Positions 9,376 through 20,373 of a stretch of DNA of 64,000 nt are shown here, piece by piece (positions within the stretch are counted from its first letter, which is position 1; each line of letters begins with the position of its first letter). The stretch lies in NCBI RefSeq assembly GCF_963966145.1, contig NC_091047.1, positions 14,818,001 to 14,882,000 of the forward strand. Direction: 5' to 3'. This DNA comes from Tenebrio molitor. Its lineage: Eukaryota; Arthropoda; Insecta; Coleoptera; Tenebrionidae. Both the position numbers and the translations under genes were made by a program. The notes under the pieces are model-generated. The model made no database searches, had not been told where the DNA came from, and was given only the letters and a program-made list of their open reading frames with translations.

Positions 9376-9706
9376 TGCATCCTAGGGATCAGTCTTCTCT
9401 GGAAAAATTTACTAAACTATTTTAAAGTAAGTTTTCAATAAAACGAATTTAAATGTTATAATTTTATTTTTTAAACAATGAATCATGGGGTACCCGGTAC
9501 CCTCCTAATTTTTTTGTTTTTATTTATAAAAGTGGCTATTATGGAAGTGGGTGCGTCAAGTTTAAAGAGGGGGTGAAGGTGAATAAATAATTTAAGCACA
9601 TCCTAAATAATAACAATTAAAATATCTGCAATAAATTCAACAATGTAACACAATTAGCAGCAAAGAAAATTTAAAAAATGTACTCAAAATAATTATAACT
9701 AAATAA

Positions 9707-9842
9707 GGCCCGTATTCACCAACGCCAGTTAAAGTTAACTGTGGGTTAAAATATACGAAAACATTGTTATAACAATAGGTAACTAAAGTAACGACGTATT
9801 TTAACCTACAGTAAACGTTAACTGGCGTTGGTGAATACGGCC
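9707..9842. mobile_element. Palindromic MITE, GGCCCGTATTCACC ends (136 bp)
   Basis: Near-perfect inverted ends of about 45 bp: GGCCCGTATTCACCAACGCC at the left and its complement at the right. The short central part contains GTTATAACAAT. It is non-coding. Flanks CTAAATA and TTAAATA could be an imperfect duplication of 6-7 bp, which I cannot prove. It resembles the MITEs at 16491 and 57289 in size and end motif. Confidence 0.85.
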
Positions 9843-9849
9843 GTTAAAT

Positions 9850-10279
9850 ACTCAAAATTTATTTCGACCATTAACTTCCAGACACCTTTCAATTCTGGAA
9901 TAAAAACTCCGTGAAGTTCTTGTTGCAGGATCATTTCATATGGATGAAATTTCGAAGACTTTAAAGTTCTAATAATCGTGCTTTGTGAGACATTCAGTGT
10001 AGCCGCTACTTCTCTTGTGCTTGTGTGTGGATTTTCAGTTACCTAACCAACAACGGCATTTTGAAAGTTAATATTTTTGGGGAGTGCATCCCTTACTCGT
10101 GGCAATTCATTAACACTGCCAGTATCTTCAAATAGCTTTACAATTCATCTGATATTCATTTCGGAAAATTTATCATTTTCTTGACGGTCCTGAAGAATTC
10201 TTGCTGCGGCTCGATAGCACCTGTGACACACTCCATACGTAAAAATAATATTAATTTTCTCTTGCTGTGAGAACAACAT
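9850..10279 (-). pseudogene. Transposase N-terminal remnant (Tc1/mariner-like helix-turn-helix)
   Basis: From ATG at 10279 the minus strand reads MLFSQQEKINIIFTYG and continues about 140 codons. It passes through one TGA and one TAG and contains a helix-turn-helix-like stretch REVAATLNVSQSTIIRTLK, followed by HPYEMILQQELHG. From knowledge of insect transposons this is the usual N-terminal half of IS630/Tc1/mariner-group transposases with a DUF4817-like leader. The catalytic DDE/D part is missing. It lies in the composite's loop and could be what is left of that element's transposase or of an unrelated insertion. It is related to the remnant at 25350-25925. Confidence 0.7.
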
Positions 10280-10763
10280 CTTGTATAAAAGATTATTTCA
10301 AAGATTTCACAAACTTTTTTACTTTGACGTTGTCAAATATTAAATTAATTATGTTTTTTTTTTGTAAATCAGTAAGCCGTGAAGTACTTTTTTACGTAAA
10401 TACACACTTGTGAATGAAGTCTGGACATTGTCTTTATTTAATATTAATTTATTGGTCAATAATAAGCACTAGGATGATTATTAGGCAGAAAATCTACACA
10501 GAAACATTTGATATGCATGTTAAAAGTTATAATGTTAGAAAATGCTGAAAATAAATTTTTTTCATTAATTTTTTTCTTGAATATTCCTCTTCTGTCCAGA
10601 TCCTTGTTAATTTTTGTAGTGCCTATGTAAAGAGGGCAATGCAGCCTTTATTAAGACTAAATATCATTGAGCCGTCATTTAAAATAAGGAAGATATTCAA
10701 ATATAAAGTTTAAGCAGACGCACGCATAATTGAAAAATTGTTTTCAGCGGTGTATTAAAATCG

Positions 10764-11595
10764 TTTTTCTAACACTAATATCTTATACTGTTTCCATGGT
10801 GCATTTGAGCTCATACCTTATGTTTCCCATAAAATGCGCTTTTCTCTATAAGACACGTCGTCAATAGCAACGTATCTTATAGAGTCATAAAATACGCTCA
10901 CACATATTATTCAAGTAACATTTTATTCATCATTTTTACAGTAATTATCACAAAAGTGAAAAGTACAATTATTGAATTGGAACTGTCACATTAGCTTCGT
11001 GCTCTTGTTCATAACATCTTCTTCTTCAACTTCTGCTGTTTCATCCAATGCAAGTGCCCGGCCATCGAAAACTGGCAATCTTTACATTTTCTTCAAATGA
11101 TTCTTGCCGTAGTGTGAATTAACTTTTAATGAAGTTCTACACACTTACCCCATATCAAAAAAAGCAAAAATGACATCTTCCGTTACCTCCGTGGTGCTTT
11201 TTTATTGTTCCGGCCTTGAAATGAAACATACGCCTTTTCGTATGCACTTTCAGACTTCATTGGTAACAAGTTGCCTCTTTTTTCTTATTTCTTCTGGAAC
11301 GTTTTGGCACATTTCAACGATGAAAATTGTTTTTTTCCAAATTTGTTGATATTATTACCATAGTACCCACGGCAACCTCCGCATTTTGTGAATTGTGACG
11401 CGCCTCGAATAATTTCTGAATTTATTAAAATTTCTGATAAGATGTTAGTGTTAGAAAAAATCTTGAAGACAACGCGTGTTTTATAGTTTAAAAATCTCGA
11501 TCTATTAAATCCTCGCTCCCTGCGGTCGCTCTGATTTAAACTACGATCTCGATTTTTAAATCGTCTATAAAACCCTTGTTGTCTTAATAGCTATA
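10764..11595. repeat. Right arm of the inverted-repeat composite
   Basis: This 832-bp arm is the uninterrupted partner of the left arm. It comprises unit J (10764-11459, with its own TIR) and the terminal hairpin (11464-11587). At 11349-11357 it carries the intact equivalent of the BEL target, with a single ATATT (AATAT on the other strand). Confidence 0.8.
11149..11285 (-). pseudogene. Second arm copy of the coding remnant
   Basis: On the minus strand it reads NLLPMKSESAYEKAYVSFQ, then after a slip STTEVTEDVIFAFFDMG, ending at a GTAAGT donor. It matches 8430-8565 and is slightly closer to the Crypton-like pattern. It is interrupted and non-functional. Confidence 0.35.
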
Positions 11596-12529
11596 AAAAG
11601 TAGAAAAAAGCTACAGTTCTTTCTGAAATTCTTACTTACGTGTACAAAAACGAACAGTGAAGTGATATTTGGAGTGGGCAAATAAATAAATAGGTACAAT
11701 ATTCAACTGTAATTTATTCCAGTCCCTAATCTTCTTGAAATTAGAGTTTCATGAAAATTTTAAAACAATTGGTTGTTCGTTTCATTCGTTGACGAAAGCG
11801 CGAAACACCGGAATGATGGATTATATTCAAATGAAATTCTGTATCAAAGTAAATTAGACAAATTTACAAAACGACAGTCGTCACTGATTTTTCGTATCTC
11901 TGCCTTTAATATTTGTTTTACCTGAAATGTACTAATGTAATTTATAGTATGTGTGTAATATATTTTTATTTCACAAATCTTCTATGATTAAAAATATTAC
12001 AACAGACAAGTTGACTCCATTTGTATGAATAAAGGTTGTTTGATAACACTTAAAAGGATTTTTTGATAACTTATCGTCTAGCTTATATTAATGACATTAA
12101 TAAATATTCCTCATACAATTTGGTTGGTTAAAACTAGAAGCTGCAAGCTAAATTTATTTATTCAGTCCCTTACACAGATGGCTGACGAACAGTTGACTGT
12201 TTGAAAATGTTGTATTATTTTTAAACTGGTAACATATGCAAAACATAATACTAATTAAGTGGTTCTTAAATATTTGTTGTTTCTTAAGATTTGTAGTAAA
12301 CTTATCACTTAAAAGTTCAATTGGCTGTCATGATTAAAAATTGTTTATAATTCAGTTGTTTTTGTTGGACTTTTTAGTAGTTAATTTATTCATCGTATGT
12401 ATCACTTTTATCAATTTCTATTACACAAAAGAATCTTATACGATACTTTTTACATTTAGTTCTGGTATTTTATATCAAAATTTTGCGTGTCGTATTTTTA
12501 GCTTACGTTTATCTGTTACAATATCATTA
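11596..12529. other. Unassigned AT-rich stretch
   Basis: I see no gene, TIR element or structured repeat. Small frames are random and AT-rich. Confidence 0.6.
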
Positions 12530-12531
12530 TA

Positions 12532-12813
12532 CAGGGTGTCTCAAAATTCGCGAATTCCGAATTCAGAGTGTGGTAGGGAACTCGAAAAATACTTGTTAAA
12601 ATAATTGTTTTACGTTATTATTTTCCACAATCATCTACACCATAAATAACAATAAACACTGAACTTTTCAGCCTGTATTTGAAGAAAACGCACTTCAAAG
12701 AGTGCACCTTCAGACCAATGTATCTTTGTGGGGGGAGTCCCGATTTCCATATTTGGACTACTGATCCCCTACAACGCTCTGAATTCGGAATTGGCGAATT
12801 TTGAGACACCCTG
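12532..12813. mobile_element. MITE, CAGGGTGTCTCAAAATTCGC ends (282 bp)
   Basis: Inverted ends of about 50 bp with few mismatches are flanked by TA (12530-12531 and 12814-12815). It is non-coding; small frames crossing it are accidental. The ends resemble those at 15942-16462 (CTGGGTGCCCCAA.ATTCGCG). Confidence 0.88.
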
Positions 12814-12815
12814 TA

Positions 12816-13618
12816 GATAAAATGACATGTTAAAAAAATTTATAAAACGTATCACATACAAAATATGAAATAAAGAATATTATACTAGTTTCACTTCATT
12901 GATATTTGATTTGAAGAAGATGCTGTTGGATAAAAATTCTTGTAGCATTTAATATTTAAGGCCTAGCTTTTTCTTTCTGAGTAAAAAGCGACTGTAACCT
13001 CTTAAGGTGCAACTACGGATTGCGTATTTATTTGTATGTAACATATTATATTTATGTTCTTGCGTATATGATATTCCACATTTTTCGATTACATTATTTT
13101 TCAAACTTTTTCATAAAACCCAGTCAAGCGTTTTACAAAATTTTGTTTTAACGTACGTTTTGTTGTAAACTATGTTGATACTTCTTTCCCTAGTCTTTAC
13201 TGATACATAATCATACAGTTCAAACTGAAATTTACTGAAGGGGTTTTGGAGAAAAGATAAATGCTACATACATGTAAAAAGAAGAAATACTCATTTATGT
13301 ATTAGAAAAAATAACTCACTAATTAGTAAATGTGTTATAATGTGATAATATTGATGGTTTTCGTAGTGTATTTTGAAATAAATAGATTTTGTGATTAATT
13401 GCATTGAATCACAAACATTCCTACCATTATAACATGGAGTTTTTGAATTGTATATTTTATCAAATGTAAATTATGTAATTCGTTTTTCTATTATTTATAC
13501 TATTTATACGAAAAAATAAAAATGTTTACCGATCTATGAAAATAAGATGTTAAAAAATAAAATACATAAATTTTAATTTACTCCTAAAAATATCACACAT
13601 AACTTTAAAAGTTATATG
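12816..13618. other. Unassigned AT-rich stretch
   Basis: No element or gene is recognised. Confidence 0.6.
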
Positions 13619-13620
13619 TA

Positions 13621-13803
13621 TCGGTGTTCATTTAAATTTTCGGTCAAAGTTGGCGTTGAAGAGTCGATTGTGAACGCACCACTCGTGTAGAAATACAAAC
13701 AACGGTAAGATTTAAACAACTGAATCGTGATTCGTGATCCGTACTTTCACAATCGACTCTACAACGTCAACTTTGACCGGAAATTTAAATGAATACCCAA
13801 TGA
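13621..13803. mobile_element. MITE, TCGGGTGTTCATTTAAAT family, copy 1 (183 bp)
   Basis: The left end TCGGTGTTCATTTAAAT and the right end ATTTAAATGAATACCCA are inverted, with the shared subterminal block AGTTGGCGTTGAAGAGTCGA. TA flanks it. It is non-coding. The centre contains the family motif AACAACTGAATCGTGATTCG. Confidence 0.85.
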
Positions 13804-14459
13804 TACTTTTGCAAACGTTTTGTGTAAAATTATTAAATATGTAATATGTATGTACAATATTCAAATAAATGAATGTAAATTTTGAACAGTATTAATCTAC
13901 ATAACATTTTTAGTTATTGAATGCAAAATGTATTGAAATTTTTATTTGCTACCTGTTACTATATTTTTTGTTTGTTAATACTTTCATTTTCCTGTAGATA
14001 CCTGATGTTTTTTTATATTTAGTTACACATGGTGGTGTGTTGTACGATAAACGTAGTCTGCTTTAGATAAGAGATTTGCACAAATTCCCTGAGCTATTTT
14101 AATTTGTTATTTAATTGTCTCGTTAGCGGTCAAATGCAACGATTTTTTATGAAAATTCCTAATACGTCGCTGTAAGTGACCTTTTGATACAGAAATATTT
14201 GGCGATATATCAATAAGTAAAATGAAATTGAAATTTTAAGATGCCAATAAATACCCACATATGAACGTGTTTTCTTTGCCCCGATAACTGTTGCAAACGA
14301 AATATACGGCGGTCATTAAACGTATACACATTCAATATAAATGAGAAGGCCATAAAATAAAATTTTCTATAAATACGCATCAGAGAAGGCCGTATCCCTG
14401 ACTTGTTTTCGCACTGCACTCTCCATGTGTATGAAAATATTTACTGACATAAAACGGTA

Positions 14460-14815
14460 TTTACAAAATGGGCAAATCGAAGAAAAGATGTTTACGCATA
14501 CTTTGTCCGATTAAAACAGGGGAAAAAAGTTGCCCAAGACGGGGTTTGCAGATCATTCAGGAATACGTAGTGCCTTTTAAACATTGCGTTGGCCGAACTC
14601 CAGGTCCAGACTCTGCGTGGGTGTCGTCGCCCGCTGTTACTGACCTGGGGCAAACTGCAGCGCACAGACCTCGATACTTTGCTGCTATCTTATCGTAAAT
14701 GCGCAATTACATATGTCGTGACATTGCATGAGATTAACTCTTGCGGCCGTCTCTTATTGATTTATTTCCATTTTCCCGACCTGATTACGGCATTTCGCAA
14801 TATCACATCTTAAAA
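14460..14815. other. GC-richer low-repeat island, candidate conserved element
   Basis: This stretch stands out from the AT-rich background in base composition and contains no transposon ends. Two overlapping small plus-strand frames (14468-14698, 14589-14813) have no recognised domain. A regulatory element or a small exon is possible; sequence alone does not decide. Confidence 0.25.
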
Positions 14816-15427
14816 ATAAAACTCAATCAGACAGAGGAGATGGTCCATATCTGCACACGATACGCTTTGCGTATTTTATTGCGTTTGTTTAATTACTCCA
14901 AACATTTTTTATTTCTATAAATGAACGAATAATTTACAACTGGACTAAAGCAGGTTTCTTCAAAATCATAAAACTTTATGGTTCTAATCGCTTAGCAAAA
15001 GCAAACATAAATTACGTGTGCTCTTTCAGTTTAGTAATAACACTTTCTACGAATAATTGCTTTTAGTTAAGAATGAGAGCAAAGAAACTAAGTTTTGCTT
15101 CTCTGACAAATGATAATCATTCTATAAATGAAACATATGTTCTATAAAAAATGTTTATACATTAACATTACACTCATAAGTAAAAATTAACTTTTTTCCG
15201 CTGTGTAAAAATTTGTAAGCTGTTATGTTTAGATGTAAAATTACTGAAGAAAAAGCACCATTTACACGTCCAAGCTTTGAATCAAGTTTTTTAACTTAAA
15301 TGGAGTTCTGCAACTAGGTTGTCTAAAAAGCTGGTGGTCGTAACGTTTTATGTTTGTATATTAGAGGTCGAAATACCCATTTTAAAGGATAATTTATTTT
15401 GTAGAATTTTTTCTATATTACATATAG
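14816..15427. other. Unassigned AT-rich stretch
   Basis: No element or gene is recognised. Confidence 0.55.
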
Positions 15428-15429
15428 TA

Positions 15430-15625
15430 TCGGGTATTCATTAAAATTTCTCCTCAAAGTTGGCGCTGAAGAGTCGATTGTAAACGCACCATTCATCAGT
15501 CTGCACAGTAAAAATACAAACAATGCAAAAAGTGAGGTTAGATTTAAACAGCTGATCCGTGATCCGTAATCTGTGATGCGTTCACAATCGCCAGCTTTGA
15601 GGATAAATTTAAATGAACCACCCTA
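15430..15625. mobile_element. MITE, TCGGGTGTTC family, copy 2 (about 196 bp)
   Basis: The left end TCGGGTATTCATTAAAAT and the inverted right end share the AGTTGGCGCTGAAGAGTCGA block. TA lies at 15428-15429. The right end is slightly degraded (ACCACCCTATA), so its last bases are uncertain. Confidence 0.82.
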
Positions 15626-15939
15626 TATGTATATGTAGGTATATTTCTTATACCGTAACGACTCTAAGTTATTCAAAACCTAGTTATCTGTTCAACTAAA
15701 AGTAGACGTTACGATTATGAATTATTTTTATGTTTACTCTGCTATGTATTTTATCTTTCTCAAATCGCAAAAGTTTACTAGCAATTATGTACCTGCTCCT
15801 AAAAATTTGAACTCACGAATAAATTTGATTGATAACCTTTTTGACCTTCAACTACTCAGTCTCGAGTTAAACATTCCGCAGTCATGCTTTTTAAAATTTG
15901 TATTTTGTGCTAAAATAACTAAAATAATTAATTGGTCAA
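15626..15939. other. Unassigned spacer with a chance reading frame
   Basis: It contains most of an 87-codon plus-strand frame (15717-15980) that runs into the next MITE and has no recognised domain. I treat it as chance. Confidence 0.5.
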
Positions 15940-15941
15940 TA

Positions 15942-16462
15942 CTGGGTGCCCCAACATTCGCGGAACACTCAATGAGGTAATGTCAATTCATGTTAGAAAA
16001 TAACGAGAAAAATAATTAAAAAATTCTATACCTCTTAGATTTGAAGATATGGGAGCCCAAAAGGTGCAGCTTTGATCTCATTTATTTTAAATAATAAAAA
16101 AGATTTTGACTATTTGTCTTTTACTAGCCAGTGGCCTAATAATTTTGAACGATTGTGATCAGGTTTCTCCATTATTTCCAGCATTTCCAAGTAGTAATTT
16201 TATGTTCGTTTTACCTCAAACAGCGTACGGCAACACGGCTTTGATTTTTCCCTCTCATTTCCATGGATACAACAAAAATTAAATATTTGCAGACTATTGG
16301 GATGCATAGAATGTTTTTAAATGTTGCCACATTTAGTGTGACGAATAGGTCCATATCTTCTACAAAAAAGAAAATTGATTTTTTTAAACATTTTTACCTG
16401 ATCTCTTAATGACTACTTAACAACGTACTACTACGTTGTTCCGCGAATTTTGGGGCACCCAG
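15942..16462. mobile_element. MITE, CTGGGTGCCCCAA ends (521 bp)
   Basis: Inverted ends of about 26 bp (CTGGGTGCCCCAAMATTCGC and the complement) with TA on both sides (15940-15941, 16463-16464). No coding capacity. The end sequence is close to the element at 12532. Confidence 0.87.
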
Positions 16463-16490
16463 TATACATGCATGTTAATTAATGGACATA

Positions 16491-16625
16491 GGGCCAGTTT
16501 CATAATAAACTTAAAGTTGACTTTATCTTAAAGTGACTTTAATGGATTGTTACAACAATACGTTTCTATGGCAAATGGTGAACTTTAATGTTAAAGTAAC
16601 TTTAGGCTGATTATGAAATTGGGGG
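16491..16625. mobile_element. Palindromic MITE, GGGCCAGTTTCATAAT ends (135 bp)
   Basis: Inverted ends (GGGCCAGTTTCATAATAAAC against the complement of GATTATGAAATTGGGGG) surround a short centre with TTGTTACAACAA. No clear target duplication is seen. Length and plan match the MITEs at 9707 and 57289. Confidence 0.8.
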
Positions 16626-16846
16626 TTAAAATATTGTTATCTTTTTGCACCTAACAATTTTTCAAAGAGAATGGTTTGTTCAATAATAAGTTTAAAACAC
16701 TAAAAAAACACGTGACATCGATGAACAGTTCTACGATACTAGATATTAATTTTCTCACTTTTCTAAATGTGTTTTTATTAACGATTTGATTAAATTCGAT
16801 CATTTAACTTATACTCGTAATAGGAGTACCTACTGCTGCATACATA

Positions 16847-17178
16847 CAGGTTATTCATTAGAGACTTCCGATGAAAACTTCGTTATATGCAACCCAAAAT
16901 ACAAGAAACCCCTATAACTTGATATTTTGTTTAATTCGAAATAAGTTAGCAATCCAAGTAGCTTGGCGAATAAAATTAATCATGACACTTTCTCTTTATT
17001 GAGGTTATGAACAAAAGTTAATATAAATGTGAAAACTGACATGACAGACAATAAGGGCCAGTAATCGTTGATTCAAGTATTACTTTTTATAAAATTAGGA
17101 AGCTAGAAAGCATTGGAAATTGTAGTTTCGGTTGTATATAACGAAATTTTCATCGGAAGTCTCTCGTGACTAACCCTG
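16847..17178. mobile_element. MITE, CAGGTTATTCATTAGAGACT ends (332 bp)
   Basis: Inverted ends of about 55 bp, including ACTTCCGATGAAAAYTTCG, lie between TA dinucleotides (16845-16846, 17179-17180). The right end begins CAGGGTTAGTC when read inward. It is non-coding. Confidence 0.88.
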
Positions 17179-17180
17179 TA

Positions 17181-18280
17181 TTATATTATTGTAGATGACT
17201 CAATTTGATCAAATTTCAATTATTGCTCAAACAATAGAACATATAGGTTTTAGATAACACTAAAAATATTTTGTAAACAGGAAATAAAAGTCTCAGACAA
17301 CTAGGAGATTATAATTAACAAAAAACAATATTAATCAATTAATCAATATATAGCCTTTAAAACAAGTAGATATAAAATCTGGTGTATAAATAATAAATAA
17401 CAACATACTTGATAATAATTATTTAAAGTTTATCGTGCCCAAAGGCCTAATTCTAATACATATATTGTTGAACTACGACCGACTTTAATATAATATAATT
17501 TTAAAGACAAAATGTACTCATTTTTAATTTGATATACAATTTTGATCACGTATGCGGAAAAGATATTGAGTGAGGTTTTAAACAATAAACAATGATTCGA
17601 TTCAAAGTAGATAACGTTGTTTTCGTTTAATAATAAAATGCGCTAACTAATAGGAGATAAAATATTAATACTGCTTATTAGCATTTTTATTTTTTTTAAC
17701 ACAATAAACCACGTGAGATATTGAATTTATATAGCTGCTAATTAAGGTCATGTTGTTTGACCGATAATGGGCAACGGTGAAGGTTATCCAACCGTTAATA
17801 CAAAATAAATTAATATTAATAACAACTCTTTTAAAAATAAGCGTCAAAAAATCTGCCTGGTCAGCGAAAAATGATTCACATAGAAACTATATTTTAGTCT
17901 ACTAATTTGAGTAACACCATTATGTACATATGTTGAAGAAACATTTTTTTTTCAATTTTTAATTTCTTCTATTACCCAAAAAAATAAAATTAAAAAAAAC
18001 AAATATGTAATAAATATTTTTTATTGTCCTAGATCAAAATGTTTTTTTGTAAAATCGTATCAAAATGAAGTCATACAGTAATTTGCGGGCGTAAATAATG
18101 CCTTTACTCCCTAAGGCCTAAAAGAACAACGATTAATTTTAATAGCTATTTTATTTGTTGTATCACATTGGCAACTAACAACATAACTCTTGATTTTTGA
18201 GAACGAATCATGTCATTTATTTTTTTTCAAAGCTTTAAGGTGGATTTAAATGATTTTACAAAAAATAATCTTTGCATTTC
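17181..18280. other. Unassigned AT-rich stretch
   Basis: No gene or repeat is recognised; it contains long A/T runs. Confidence 0.6.
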
Positions 18281-18388
18281 GAGCGTGAACGGCGATTTTG
18301 GCCCTTTGGCGTCTTATAATCCCTCGGCCCTTCGGGCCTCGTGCTTATAATTCCACCGCGGGCCAAAATCGCCTCCTTCACGCCCTTA
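18281..18388. repeat. GC-rich hairpin repeat
   Basis: An imperfect palindrome of about 108 bp has the stem GGCGATTTTGGCCC at both sides and the loop-proximal block CGGCCCTTCGGGCC. Its GC content is far above the surrounding DNA. It resembles in plan the terminal hairpins of the 1821-11595 composite (GC-rich centre inside AT-rich stems), but the sequences differ. Confidence 0.7.
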
Positions 18389-20332
18389 ATACAAAAATAT
18401 CTATTACAGACGGCTAAATCATGTCATATACGACCTTGCAATTGTATTTTTCATTTTGTGACCGATAAAAAAGATTATCATCATTCGGTGTATTAACATT
18501 ATCAGACATCTGATGTTTTCACACAAATGTTGAAGTGCTAAGGAATAAGCTCACTAGCGTTTATTTAGCCAACGTTGTTTATTTGATAATTTTGCTTTGT
18601 AATCGTCATTTAGAGATTTAAAACTATTTGCTTTTTCGTTTTTAATGTTCTATAGATACTTAATAAGTACAAGTCATATTTATCTTAGAACAAAACTCGA
18701 AAAGTAAAACCACGTTCAGACGGTTTTTACACAATAATTATCAGTTTCAAAACTAAAAATGATTGTTGTTTAGTGTTGTTATTTGTGTCTACCGTTCCTC
18801 TGATTTGCCATTTTTACAGCTGTTGTGTTTAGAGAGTGTTTTTACGGTCGCTAAAGTGCTTCAATAATATACACAAATAGTCCTAATGCATCTTTATGGG
18901 CTCGTTACACAGGAGGTTCGTCGAGACTTTAAAAGTGCTCGATTTACTGTTGAACAGTTTTAAACTACCTTCGTTTCTTTTTATCCGACCATTCGCAATT
19001 TTAGTACTTCATATCTACTTTTCAAAATCGGTCATAAAATTTTCTCTAAAAGAATTCGCCCAATAAAATGCACATAAAATTTTCATTATTATTATTCGGA
19101 AAATATTAAAGGTAACCAGAAATTTTCATTGGATGCGAAGAAGCATCATCCTGATGAAGATACTGCAGAGTTCCATCAATATAAATTATGTAATAAAATG
19201 TACTAAATGAATTTAATGTATGATGGTTGACGTTAAGGTGAACGACTGCTATTTATTTCAGTTATAAATCTCAAATGCATGCATATAAATATTATCAACT
19301 GGGAAACATCATGTGACTCATGCAATGCAAAATCACCAAGAATTTTGACTGAGATATATTGTTAATTGGACTTTATTCCACAGCTAAAAACTGTAATGTA
19401 TTTGTATTCGTCCAAGGTCAATTTGAGGCAGATTTTGGAATTTATGATTCATTTTGGAAATTACAGTACAGAAGACAAACGTCTTAGTTGTACGACAGAT
19501 ATATTTAGATAATTTATTACGGTTTTCAACAATTTAATAACAAAGACAAAACTTTCAAAAATAAATATAACAACAAACTTGTCTGCAAAATAACCATTCG
19601 TTAAGAATGATTGATTTATCATGTACATTAACATTTTAAGTTCCTAAAAGAACTAAAATCGTACCAAAAATGAAATTCACTTCATTTAACAAAGATTACA
19701 TTTTATAGTATACAAAGAAAACAATAAGTTTCCTTCCTAGGTTTCTGGGAAAAAGGCATTGGAAGTGAGAGTTCCAGTTTCAAATCGAAAGTATCCAATG
19801 ACAGGTTTGAGGTAGATACGAGACTCATAAACCATAGTTAGTCCCATATATCCTCGCTAATTACAAGCAGTATTACAATCCGGTCTTGGGGAAACGAACA
19901 AACACACTTGTATGGTGTCTTGGGATAAATAACATCCCTCGACCTTGAAGCTTTGCCAACACATATTTTCAATTATCTTATTTGCTCTACCACTTCTGTC
20001 AGATTAAAGAACACTTCACATGTTGCAGTCGTCTCGCAAGCTTATAAATTGTACTAGAATTCAAGAAAAATCAACTATCTTTACTCCGTATATGCATCTA
20101 TACGTACATGCTTAATGACAACTAATCGACTAGTCAGTTTTTTAAATAAATATGTACTTAAAAACTGCAATTGAAACAGTAAAAATACGTGAAAATGAAA
20201 AAAAGTTAAATCAAAATTAAATAAGTAATGTAGTAGGCAGTCACACGATTAAACTAAATAATTACGTCTACCGTGATAAATGATAAAAATGTCTCACCCA
20301 TCACACATATCGTTAAATTTAGACCACCCCAT
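18389..20332. other. Unassigned AT-rich stretch
   Basis: No gene, TIR element or tandem repeat is recognised. Confidence 0.6.
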
Positions 20333-20373
20333 ATCAAGCTTTCAACAACAAATTGAGCGTTGAAAGCTTTGCT
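20333..20373. repeat. Short hairpin
   Basis: AGCTTTCAAC and its complement GTTGAAAGCT are separated by 12 bases, and the stem extends imperfectly outward to ATCA/TGAT. Function unknown; it may be chance. Confidence 0.4.

Larger units (their letters stand above)
1821..11595. mobile_element. Large inverted-repeat composite with a nested retrotransposon
   Basis: Two inverted arms define this structure. The left arm is 1821-2067 plus 8364-8949 (833 bp once the BEL element and one AATAT are removed). The right arm is 10764-11595 (832 bp). They look about 95 percent identical. Both outer ends read TATAGCTATTAAGACAACAA. TATA lies at the very edge of each arm, so a TA or TATA duplication is possible but cannot be separated from the repeat. 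The loop of about 1.8 kb holds repeat A copy 2, a 136-bp MITE and a transposase pseudogene. I cannot assign a superfamily; it resembles foldback-type elements. Confidence 0.75.
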
